Assembly (NCBI RefSeq): GCF_963678975.1
Contig: NC_089281.1
Location: 7,279,277-7,343,276, forward strand
From: Dysidea avara
Taxonomy: Eukaryota; Porifera; Demospongiae; Dictyoceratida; Dysideidae
DNA length: 64,000 nt
Direction of reading: 5' to 3'
The notes under the pieces are model-generated. The model had not been told where the DNA came from. It searched no databases and worked only from the letters and a program-made list of their open reading frames with translations. Of this stretch, positions 19,249 to 39,907 are shown in pieces; the first letter of the stretch is position 1, and each line of letters opens with the position of its first letter. A program made the position numbers and the translations under genes.

Positions 19249-20623
19249 CAGGGGCGGATCTAGGATTTATAAAAGGGGTGGGCTAACTCAAGGTACTTAT
19301 TAGTCTGGCGGCGCCCGCCCCTTCGCATAGAGTAAGGGTCTGGTATGCTTAGTAGTGGAGTTGTACCGGATTACCAAAAACTGGTGCAACCAATCAGAAC
19401 GCTCCACGTTTAATCAGCGCATTTTTGTGTATGTTACGTCAAAAGAAGGAATCAAATGGCCTAACAGAACTGAAGAAACAAAAGGAGTTAGCTAATAAAG
19501 AGCAAAGAGAAGAAAGTGTTATATTGGGAAGGGCTTTTCGCCTTGTTTGATACGCGAAAAAACCATGTTACGCTCTGATTTCTTAGGTAGGGAGACATGT
19601 GTCTTTTATAAAAGTAGACCAATCCACTTTCGCCTGTGTAAAGGCGAAGAAAGTTCAATATCTCTGCCACAGTTTTGGGTGGGGCACTTCCGTTAAGGCC
19701 ATTTTCGTTACGTCATTACATTCAAATTAAATTCCTCCAGAACAACTCGGTGATACTAAGCATACCAGACCCTTACTCTATGCGAAGGGGCGGGCGCCGC
19801 CAGACTAGGTACTTATCTCTTGGGTAGAGGTGTGCAAAGCACACTTCCCAAACTAGGGGGGTCTGGGGGCATGCCCCCCCAGGAAAATTTTGAAATATAT
19901 ATCCTAAAATACTGCAATTTGGGGACATTTCCACATAAAATTCATAATATTTTCTGCCTGTAGATATTTTATATACTGCATTTAGATTATAGGTATGGCT
20001 TTCTGAAGCATTTTGTTAATGGAAAAGTTTGGGTAGGTACAGACAATCAAGTACATGATGCACCCCTCTCACAATTGCACAACAGTGAATAGGTACATGT
20101 TAGAATAATGTTGAAAGTGGAAAATTTTGAAATTTGAACAATACAAGATTGAATCTGAGAGCATTTTCAATGGAAATTGTGTACCTGAATTAAGTATTGT
20201 CATACATATTAACTACACAAGTAGATAAATGAAGCCCTTTAAACAGACCAATACACTTTATTGTATGTATAGGTGCAGACAGATTTGGAAAAATTCCATA
20301 ACAGAATCAACACTATGATGTTTCCAGTGAACGTTCTATTAGAGTAGTTAGCTGACTGCTCTATTAGAGTATCTCGATCTTGTACACCTCCAATGCTGAT
20401 CCGGGTCCTTGTTGCATAAACTTTAGCATAAATCCACTGATAATACCTTGGAAAGATGTTTATAAGGTGGTTTTATGAGTATTTGTATTATTAGTGATCA
20501 TATAATTATGCTAAGACAAAATTTCATTATAATACTCAGCTGTCTCAGCATATTGATCAAGTAAAGCCTAAATATGAAGGGGGGGGCTTCAGCCCCCAAA
20601 GCCCCCCCCTGGATCCGCCCCTG
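19249..20623. mobile_element. hAT-like MITE (CAGGGGCGGATC family), copy 1
   Basis: The left end CAGGGGCGGATCTAGGA and the reverse complement of the right end CAGGGGCGGATCCAGG are inverted repeats. Flanks on both sides read TATAG (19244-19248, 20624-20628), a 5-bp target duplication as in hAT5-type elements. It shares its interior with copy 2 at 23819-24631. A 507-bp Mutator-like MITE is inserted near its left end. Non-coding, with one pair of 21-bp modules near 20335-20375. Confidence 0.85.
19301..19807. mobile_element. Mutator-like MITE nested in the hAT-like MITE
   Basis: 507 bp with inverted terminal repeats of 54 bp that match exactly (TAGTCTGGCGGCGCCC... at each end) and a 9-bp target duplication GGTACTTAT (19292-19300, 19808-19816). 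Long termini and 9-bp duplication are the MULE signature. The sister hAT-like copy at 23819 preserves the unoccupied site. Non-coding. The identical termini suggest a recent insertion. Confidence 0.92.
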
Positions 20624-20699
20624 TATAGCTATATACTAGCAAAGTTTGTGAGATGGTTATTCTAGCTATAGTCTCGTTTTTTTTTACCGGCTTTTTAAA

Positions 20700-20790
20700 A
20701 TTTTTTTTTTAACCCGGACTAGATGGACTGCCCTTGCCACCACCCAGCACTAGGTGTTAAAGTGCTGGATAGCTGGAAAGACCAGCAATC
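20700..20790. repeat. Dispersed repeat shared with about 51230-51300
   Basis: CCCTTGCCACCA, CCCAGCACTA and GTTAAAGTGCT occur here and, slightly diverged, near 51230-51300. The family is unknown; no tRNA-like boxes were seen. Confidence 0.5.
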
Positions 20791-20951
20791 AAACAAGGCC
20801 ACTAGACTCCAAGCAACCCTCGGAGTAGGCCAGATCAATATTCTTCGATGTTATAGTTGGACGATGATTCGAAGAGCGATGACCCCTCAAACACATCACT
20901 AAAGATCTTAAAAGTGAAAAACAAAGCCTACATCGCAGCCAGGATAAGCAT

Positions 20952-21080
20952 ATAGTCTCGTCAACACAGACTGTATTAATTTTTCTTTTGTCATTTGGTA
21001 GGGCCAAAAAGGTCAATTGGTTCTCTTTTTTTCCCGACCAAATGACAAAAGAAAAAATACAGTCTGTGTTGACTAGACTA
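20952..21080. mobile_element. Foldback element with about 46-bp arms
   Basis: The left arm TAGTCTCGTCAACACAGACT... and the right arm ...AGTCTGTGTTGACTAGACTA are near-perfect inverted repeats over about 46 bp with a spacer of about 35 bp. It looks like a short foldback MITE. Flanking ATA on both sides may be a 3-bp duplication. Confidence 0.75.
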
Positions 21081-21417
21081 ATAAAAAGCTGTATACATGG
21101 GTGTAATCGTAATTGTTTTAAACAGGCCGGTCCACTCGCCGGCACTAACCAAACTAGCTAGATTTCAGTGGAGCCCAGCAAAAGAAGAGTACAAAACACA
21201 AATAGCTAGCTACAACACCAAAACAGTTACTGGTAAGTAGCTTATAGCTTTGCACATTGTGCAAACACAAAGCAAATACAGAGAATCAATATTTAATACC
21301 AATAGTGACAATTTTTTGAATAACGAAAGAGTATAGCTAGTATAGCCCGGCTCCACAACAGCTGCAGATTGTAGCTAGATCGCTTAACCTTGCATGGCTA
21401 GTGTAGAGATCATGCAT

Positions 21418-22931
21418 CAGGGGCGGATTTAGAGAGGAGGCTAAGGGGACTGTAGCCCCCCTTTCCTTTTTAAGTTAGTACTTGGCCAATAATACTCTAA
21501 ATCCTCTATGTGCATCAAAAGCAGACTTATTTCAGGAACTATACATCACTATTAACACAAATGATGTCTGTGTAACTATACTTATTGTTTAACTCTGACC
21601 AAGAGAGTATAGCTCCTTTACTTCAAGAGTTTTTCAAGAAAAGGTTTTGATTGTGGGTTGCATCTCCATAGTTACAAAAGTTTTAATTGTGGGTTTTGTT
21701 TTATCCATTGTTTTCCACTATGGCTACAAGAGGTGATTCTTAATCAAAGTGTGGTTTAATTCAAAGTGTCAGTTGGTTTAACTGGTAAATAATTTGTTTA
21801 ACTGGTTACAGTCAGTATATAGCTACTGCAACTCAGCCATTTAGCAAAACTGTAGTCAGTAATTGAGAGTCTGATAAGGGGGCTAGCTATAGCGTATTCA
21901 CCCACTTTTGTCTACAAATGTTAAATCTGTATTGGTTAATTACCTTCTGATATGACCCCATGCTGTGGATTATGGTGCTGGCATTTGTAGCTAGCTGTTA
22001 TTATGTTATTATCCACTTTACCAGTTAGGCACTGGAGGGTGTACACAGAAGGCAGAACCTGTTCGAGGTGTTTACCCATAGCCTAGGAGCCTAAGCGAAA
22101 ATCTTTGAGCTAAATATCCTAAAGTGAAATGGGACAAATACCTAGAAGGGGTGAAAAAAAGCCAACCCCAGCTAGATCAGTCTTCATAACCTGGAAATAA
22201 GTTGACTATCACAATAGCAAATTTATTCAGAAAGAAGTAAAGCTGCATGCACAGGGTTACTATAGTGGACTAATAGCTACTATCACACCTGCTTTTACAC
22301 TTTATTTGGTGCTTAACGCTAACAAAGTGTCACTAAGCTAAGGAGCATGCATACTAATTGTGATCTTTAAATGTGTCATTATGCTCAACACTACTGCTAC
22401 TTGGCTATACTGACTTGTTTTCATATCACAGATTTAGCTCAGTGCATGATTAGAACATGGTTAAGAGGAGCTGATCCATTAGGTATTTAGCATTAGTTAA
22501 ATGCTTTGGTAGTTACAAATGAAGATCATTATTATTATGCGTGATACTCAGTGCATATATTGCAATCAATCTTGATACAATGGAGAAGTAAATGATATAA
22601 AATACCATTATTTTCCACTGAAAACAGCTGAAAACACTCTCAGATTCGCATATAGAGTCTAATTTTCAAAAATTTCCTGGGGGGGCATGCCCCCAGACTC
22701 CCTAGGTTGGCATGCTCCGCATGCTAGTGTGCAATGTAGCCTTTATTTCAAATATGGATACTAGATGAATTTTATCACTTGATTTCTGTATTAAAACACC
22801 CCTTATATTTAAAAGTACTATTCCACTATAGGGACCTGTGAGGAGGCTTGGTATCATCTTATGTCTGCCTAGTTACCTATGTCCCTGTCTGGCTTAGCCC
22901 CCCCTCTCAAAAAATCCTAGATCTGCCCCCG
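21418..22931. mobile_element. hAT-like element (CAGGGGCGGATC family), copy 3
   Basis: A longer relative of copies 1 and 2: the left end begins CAGGGGCGGATTTAGAGAGG, and the reverse complement of the right end begins CGGGGGCAGATCTAGGATTT. It is flanked by TGCAT on both sides (21413-21417, 22932-22936), again a 5-bp duplication. 1.5 kb, no open frame of note. Confidence 0.75.
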
Positions 22932-22936
22932 TGCAT

Positions 22937-23818
22937 GGTCATGCATAAGGGATCTGAGGCCATGCAGGGGATTTAGGCTCATTTTATGTGTGTCATATGT
23001 TTTATCTGCAGATTAAATCTTTTGCCTCAAGTTTGCTGCAGAAAATAATTAGCTACTATCAGCAGTTAGCTATACCAGCCTCATGCAGTATAACTGCATG
23101 GCATAATATATATTCATGCACTGCATGTATGACTGCTGCAAAATATATAGCTTGCTGTATACTATGCATGCATGCATGCATGATAATAATTGTCTTATAG
23201 CTAAAAATTGCTATATGCATGCATATGGTCTGAGCAATAGAAAGAACACAGAATTGAGGTACTGGAAGAATTAGGTATCACTGTATCAATTAACTGCATA
23301 CCTGCACCTGGCTTTTTGATTTGAAGGTTAATTGTCATGCATGCAGCATGGTCCATGATGTGCATATATGGCGAAGGATCCCCCTCACGCTGGTCGCTTG
23401 CTTCTTCAAATAATTGTCAATGCATGCATGCATGGACATTTGTTGTTGGAATATATATAGCTAGTTGCCAAGACAGTTGGCTATGCAGATGTGCAAATGT
23501 ATACATGACATGTATATGAATATGCATGGTAATGCCATGTCATGCTACTGTGTATACAGAGTTTATAGTGTGCATGTGACAATGAATGTATACTACTTGT
23601 CAGTGAAGCCTTGATTTTAAGCCGGGATACCTTGGGACCAACCAAAAGTGTCCTGGTTATCAAGGTGTCCTGATTATCAGGATGTCCTGATTTTCCATGT
23701 TAGTTTACATGTTAAGGGATGCTTTGGGACCATTATATCACAGTAAAAACAAACTAGTCTGTAGTGACCTTCACTAGTTTGTAGTACTATACAATTTCTG
23801 CCACAATACTCACTATTT
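22937..23818. other. Intergenic, repeat-rich, no gene seen
   Basis: AT-rich sequence with short runs of the ATGCATGC tetramer (about 23164-23184, 23421-23432). Open frames here are short and show no domain. Confidence 0.5.
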
Positions 23819-24631
23819 CAGGGGTGGATCTAGGATTTATAAAAAGGGGGGGCTAAGTCAAGTTACTAATCTCTTGGGTAGAGGTGTGTGAAGCATGCTG
23901 GAACTAGGGGGGTCTGGGGGCATGTCCCCCCCAGGAAATTTTGAAAAATTGATGCTAAAATACTGCAATTTGGAGACATTTCCACATAAAATCCCTAATA
24001 TTTTCTGCCAGTAGATATTTTATATACTGCCTTTAGATTATAGGTATGGCTCTCTGAAGCATTTTGCTAATGGAAAAGTTTGGGTAGGTACAGACAACCA
24101 AGAATAGGTGCATGTTAGAATAATAATGTTGAAAGTGGAAAATTTTAAAATTTGAACAATACAACATTGACTTTGAGAGCATTTTCAATGGTAATTGTGT
24201 ATCTGAATTAAGTATTGCCATACATATTAACTACACAAGTAGATGAATGAAGCCCTTTAAACAGACCAATGCACTTCATTGTATGTATAGGTGCAGGCAG
24301 ATTTGGAAAAATTCCATAACAGAACCAAATACATGTTTCCAGTGAATGTTCTATTAGAGTAGTTAGCTGACTGCTCTATTAGAGTATCTCGATCTTGTAC
24401 ACCTCCAATGCTGATCCGGGTCCTTGTTGCATAAACTTTAGCATAAATCCACTGATAATACCTTGGAAAGATGTTTATAAGGTGGTTTTATGAGTATTTG
24501 TATTATAGTGATCATATAATTATGCTAAGACAAAATTTCATTATAATACTCAGCATATTGATCAAGTAAAGCCTAAATATGAAGGGGGGGCTTCAGCCCC
24601 CAAAGTCCCCCCCCCCCTGGATCCGCCCCTG
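23819..24631. mobile_element. hAT-like MITE (CAGGGGCGGATC family), copy 2
   Basis: Inverted termini CAGGGGTGGATCTAGGA and (reverse complement of right end) CAGGGGCGGATCCAGG, with a 5-bp duplication TATTT (23814-23818, 24632-24636). It is closely similar to copy 1 over its length but lacks the Mutator-like insertion, so it shows the empty site (AAGTTACTAATCTCTTGGG against AAGGTACTTATCTCTTGGG). It carries a tandem pair of the 21-bp module. Confidence 0.88.
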
Positions 24632-24636
24632 TATTT

Positions 24637-27504
24637 TTGTGCAGTGACATTCACTATTTTTGTAGTGGCCTTCACTAGTTTGTTTTTACTGTGTATATAC
24701 TATTTCCAAGTGTTCAGATTATCTGAGGTGTCCTGTGTCCTGGTTACTCCCGTGAGCAGGTTTCACTGTAGCTTTATAAATTAAGCACTGCATAATTAAA
24801 CTATATATAGCATCCCATTCACTTTATGTAATCTACGTGATTACTATACAGCATGCAGCTACCCAACCTCTGACACTATTCCAAACATGCACAATTGAGG
24901 TAAGCAAGTGGAAGTTGGTTAATCAAAAATAGCAGTTGACCTCCGTTTGGTTCTCTGCCCACACTGAGCTGGGCAATATATTAATTTTAAGTTCACTTAT
25001 ATTAATTTTATTGTTGTACAACACCTATAGTTATGCAATCTGAGAGACATAAAAACTTAGCCGAGTAAGCAAGAAGCTTCATTTACAGCAGACTGGCTTG
25101 GAATGTAATGATGCACAATTGAAGCATAAAAATCATGCATATTTGCTTTTTCATACTTACACCATTTTGGAATGGATTGTCGTCTATATACCAGGTGGTT
25201 TTTTGAGCTATATACTATATGTTCATTGCAAGATTTTTGCATGTTATAGGAGAATGTATGTATATACACATGGACGCAGTTTTATTGGTAGCAAAAGATT
25301 TGGATACTCTAATAGTATAGTCAATTGCTCTAATAATGCAGTCATATATATGTCACATATAAAAAAACGCAGTTAAAGTATCTCAGAACATATAGTTCCC
25401 CAGGGCCATTCCCTCAGTTCCCGTGCAGAATGATACTGTCTCAAACTCTTTCATGCGGCCCATAGTTAGCCCCTCTACCTCAACACTGCATGGTATTTGC
25501 ATGCACTAAGATGATGAAAGAAGATGCTAACCATGCATGATTTCATATATAACATTATTCTCATGCAGCCACCAACTTCATATTTCTTACATACATGGCT
25601 AAGTGGTATTTCTGCTGGATATATATAGAGTTTCAGCTAGCTAGTTTGGCTATACACTTCCCATGAAGGTAGTTTTATTACCTTGCTGGACTCAAGATCT
25701 CACTCATATTCATGGACTGACTGTTTCATGACCACTTGGTTGGTTAGAAAGAATGTATAGCATCTCTTTGCTAGTGGAATAAACAAAATGCAGAACTCAG
25801 ACAGTAGGGTTCCTCTTATACGATTTGAATGGACACAGTGTCCTGCCATATCCAATTGCAGTCGAAAAATGGATAGCATGCCAGGAATTTGCTCATTGTC
25901 CAACTGTTATCATAAGCTCTCAGTCTACAGATGCCAGCTCCTCTGCTGTATACTATAAAAGTATAGCTATACAGCAGTTTTGTGGCTGTGACAAACAACA
26001 CTCAGACTACTTTGCAACACAACAGACCAAGTGCAGTGTATTGATGTGTCCAGTCAACTGCATGCATGTTTGTCCCAACTGCAAGTTTCATGCAATAATG
26101 CAGGGGTGTATAGCCAGACTTTTATCTGGGTAGCTCTGAAAGTGGATTTAGTGTGATGTGTGAAGCACCCATGCTAAGCTGGTCCAGAAAATCAGTATAC
26201 TAAAAGGGCTGAATTTGGTGCCGGACATTTCAGCGACAAACTTTGGATTGGACTATTGCACTGACATGTTTTATACTAAATTAAAATTGTGGACATCTCT
26301 ACTGAACTTGTGGACTGGCCAAGAGGGGGTATCTTCAGAACCCCAGCCTGAGGACCCCTTCAACTATGTAGTGCTGCATGAGCTGCCATGTTCACAGCCA
26401 TGCAGATACTTTAGCTAGCTATCTAACTAACATCTTAAGGTATGTGACCAGTTATTATAGCTAATATACTCTGAAGAGTGCTGCATGTATAGCTAATCTA
26501 GGAGTCAAATGCTGGAATAGTGTTTTTGACAGCCATGCAACCAGTCATGACAGCTGTCAATGTGATAGAAGTACAACTGAATAGTTCAGTATCAACAGCC
26601 ATCCTGAATTTCTCTGCTAGCTACAAAGAATTTTTGTGAGAGACTGATAGTGTGACAAATGCACCAAGTGCCATTAAACACACTGCTAGCGTAAAGCAGT
26701 TGCAATTGGTACTGCTAACCTGCACCACAATCAACAGTAGGTTTCTATCATGAACACTGAGCTATGGAGTTTTAATTTGACAGTAGCTAGCTATTATTCC
26801 ACTGAGAGTTATATAGCTATACCTATAACTTAGCGAGCTCATGGTCAGCCATACTCTCCCCCATAGCTATATGAACTCTCATAGTGCAAACTGTATGACT
26901 GGATTTAGCTAGCTAGTTAATATAGAGTCAGCCAGTTATAAAACTTTACATGGCTGCATCAGTTTGCTAATTGTACACACTCACGACTCTCCTTGCCAAC
27001 TCCTGGATCCGCCCCTATGACAGCATAAAAATTATGGTCAACTAGCAAGGAGGGGCACAAACTATAGTTCAGATTCACACATATATAGCAGCAAATACTG
27101 AATCACCTCTCAGTAGTGTTCTAGGTCATTGCAGAAGGTTGTGAAGTCTTAAAACAATTACAAAAACTATAGTAATGGTTTAAACACCTGCTGTGGCAAA
27201 TCATAATTATTATTATTAGAGTCTTCCATCATGTGTATTTGTGGCTCCAGAAATTAGGGCTGGTTCAGCTTCTATTCTTTAGAGGCACTAGTTACTACGC
27301 ACAGAAGGTGCAGCTGGGCCTGGGTGATAGTTGGTAAGGGAGGAGATCAGATGGTCTGCCTTTCATAGGAAAAATATGCAAGGAGTGTGGGAAAATAGAT
27401 TAATTCTCACTGTGGGAAATCATTAACTCATATCCGCTTAGTTGGGGGTGCATTTAGTTGTCAGTGTTTAGCTATTACAGAAATGCCCAGCTGTAAACTT
27501 GTCA
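24637..27504. other. Intergenic, no gene recognised
   Basis: About 2.9 kb rich in TAGCTA words. A truncated hAT-like end (GGATCCGCCCC) lies near 27004-27016, and copies of the 21-bp module lie near 25305-25345. An open frame of 102 codons at 25825-26133 has no recognisable motif. Confidence 0.5.
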
Positions 27505-27803
27505 GGGGGTAATCACTACCAATAGTCCTGTAGCGGAACCATGGGATCAAAATCAAATCAAGCGATCAAGAGGTAAATTGGCACTGAATCAAACGATCTA
27601 GATGTCCTAGAACTTGAAGTGGTGATTAAACTAGCTTGCAAACAAAACAAGATTTTACGGAAATATGTGCTAATTTATCAAGCAATCAAGGCTGTTTTTA
27701 AGACAAAATCAAGTGATCAAGGTATATTTTCGTCGATCAAAAGCCTTGATCCCGGTTGCAGATGGTTCTACAGGGCTATTGGTATGGTAGTGACCACCCC
27801 CTA
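27505..27803. mobile_element. MITE with GGGGTA termini, copy 2
   Basis: The left end GGGGGTAATCACTACC and the reverse complement of the right end GGGGGTGGTCACTACC are inverted repeats. The interior shares ATCAA/TGATCAA words and TTGATCCCG with copy 1 at 16621-16834. Confidence 0.7.
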
Positions 27804-27961
27804 CTTGTACAGGTCCCAAAGCTGGCATCCCATTATGGGAATAACCAGGAATTCATGAATTTTTCATAATGGTATTTTCCCTAATTCCCACGGGACCGGC
27901 TGAATCACTGATTTTTCGGCCTGACCGGCTTCACTTTAGTTCTTGGGCAATTAAGGCTTTA

Positions 27962-28357
27962 TGCGCTTGTCAATTTCATGCCTCACCCCCCACCCCCGGG
28001 GAGGGTGGGAGAATACAAGGGATTTGACAAATCGTGGTGTCAAATTCCCACTACTGGGACAAAATCGGCTGTCAAATCCCCACTATGTCCCCACCCCTAT
28101 AGTAGGGGATTTGACGACACCTCAAGGATGACTAAGTGCATATTTCATGCATGCGACTAGTAATAAACCTGCCCTGTAGCTAGTAAAATTAGCTAGCAAA
28201 ATTAGCTAGCAAGTGCGATTTTATTGTTTAGAAATGCAACTACCGAAAATCGGTCAATGAATTGGACAACTGTCAATTGCCCCAGGGGTGGGGACAAGAA
28301 GCAATGTCAAATCCCCACCTGGGGTGTGGGGGGTGGGGCATGAAATTGACAAGTGCA
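27962..28357. mobile_element. Harbinger-like MITE with TTA duplication
   Basis: The left end TGCGCTTGTCAATTTCATGC and the reverse complement of the right end TGCACTTGTCAATTTCATGC are inverted repeats extending into a C-rich tract. TTA flanks both sides (27959-27961, 28358-28360), typical of PIF/Harbinger. The interior has a further inverted repeat around AGGGGATTTGAC. Non-coding. Confidence 0.8.
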
Positions 28358-28360
28358 TTA

Positions 28361-28917
28361 CTGGCATATCAAAGTTATATAGCCATTAAGGAAATGACAG
28401 AGGAACTGAGGGGCGCATTTCCCCCAAACTGGCTGACTGGGTCCGCCCAGTTGAACCCCATGGGTTTATATGGCTGCATGCATGAGCCACACAAGATTAA
28501 CATTGCTCAATTCTTTTTTGGAGCTTTGAATTAAACATCACACTTAACAGTTATTAAAGCAAATTCGGGAAGTTGCTATGGATACCGGTACAAGTAGCCA
28601 TTTTCTTGTACGCGCATGCGTAAGAGTGGGTCTCGCGGCAGTGTGTGAGAACCGACGCTAACAGGTACACTCGCAAAAATTTAGAGTTTGTATCACTTTA
28701 CACTAGACTGCATGGTCGCTTGTACTACTCCTAGTAACAATATTACATGTCGGATCGCACCGCTTATATAACATTTTACCATATATGGCAATGACTGCAT
28801 ACGCACGTGATCGGCCAACCGCGTAAAACAGATTGGACATCCGTTCTCTTTTATAAGCTGTTCGCTTTGTCCGTCTCTATTTTGTAAACTTGCAGCGTCG
28901 ATAGCTCCACAGAAGAC
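28361..28917. promoter_or_regulatory. Alpha-actinin upstream region
   Basis: The last 350 bp before the start are richer in CG dinucleotides than the surroundings, as expected of a promoter and 5' leader. A TATATAA word lies near 28764. The transcription start cannot be placed from sequence alone. Confidence 0.35.
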
Positions 28918-38814
<9,897 letters not shown>

Positions 38815-39907
38815 TTTGTAGCGGCAACAACTAGAGACTGTGTTTCATGCACGTAAATGAAAATTTGGTTTTTGTTACTTGTTAACTGATTAGATTTTCT
38901 TTGTTGTACACTTTGAACAGGCTAGATTTCCTACTTGCATTTCAAAAAAAATTGTATAGTAATTTTTGTACATGTGATAGTTCACTGGGGCTGCTGTTGG
39001 GCTTGTTAAAACATTTTAGTTGGTAGTTGTAGACAAATATAGGGCTTTGCAATATACCTATATTTAGTCATACTGAGGTATTAAAACCACAACACTACGT
39101 GACCGGATTGCAAAAAGGGGTTTTCCACACACATCCAATTTACCAACTTTGACAGCTCATGACTACATGAAAGTGCTATTGACTTAAAATTTGGTCAGAT
39201 GCAAGTACCAGCATGGCTTAGTGGATAGAGAAAACTTTAGCTTTATATGTTGCTTGGAACACACAGTTATGGTCTTCATATACAACAATTGTTGAATACG
39301 AATGGTAAAATAAATTAAAAAAATTTACTCCACTACCCATTCTGTAAACAGTTTTTGATACCACAACATCTATTAACCATTACAATATATTTGGTGTTTT
39401 TGATATTTCAGTTATCACGGTTTGTTATTTGGTCTCAGTATATGTGACTGGATTTGCAAAAAGGGGTCTTCCACACACATCCAATTTGATGGAATAGTAT
39501 CAATTCAAGGGCAGTTAAAAATAAAGGTTTTTGGCAGAGCCCTAGTCAATTATACAAGCTTAGAACAACATTTGCAAGTTATCATCCACAGACTTTAGGG
39601 CTTGTGGTGTATGTCTACTGACACCATGGTTACACATGCATGCATTGTGCTCTTTGTACAACACTCTGTTATTGTTAAACAAGCTGTCATCCCCAAGTTC
39701 TCTTATCATGAAATTGAAGAATTCGTTATGTGGTGGCTGTTCTATTAATGTATTTGATGATCTTTGGTAACCTCAACCTGGGGTATCTAACTGCCAAAGG
39801 ATAAATTAGCTTGAAAATGCAATCACACGAATACATGAGTGTTATACACCAACAATAGTTTCTAATAAGTTTATAAATTCCTACACAACACCTGAACAGC
39901 CTAGAGG
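38815..39907. other. Convergent 3' interval alpha-actinin/DNAJC22-like
   Basis: The 3' flanks of two converging genes, with the repeated segment listed separately. No gene seen. Confidence 0.5.
39097..39487. repeat. Pair of 46-bp direct repeats 345 bp apart
   Basis: The segment GTGACCGGATTGCAAAAAGG followed by GGTTTTCCACACACATCCAA at 39099-39142 recurs at 39444-39487 as GTGACTGGATTTGCAAAAAG and GGGTCTTCCACACACATCC. Similarity is about 90%. The family is unknown. Confidence 0.75.

Noticed and set aside
25825-26133. A 102-codon plus-strand open frame with many Cys residues
   Set aside because: No recognisable domain, no splice partners, and it lies among transposon remnants; treated as chance.
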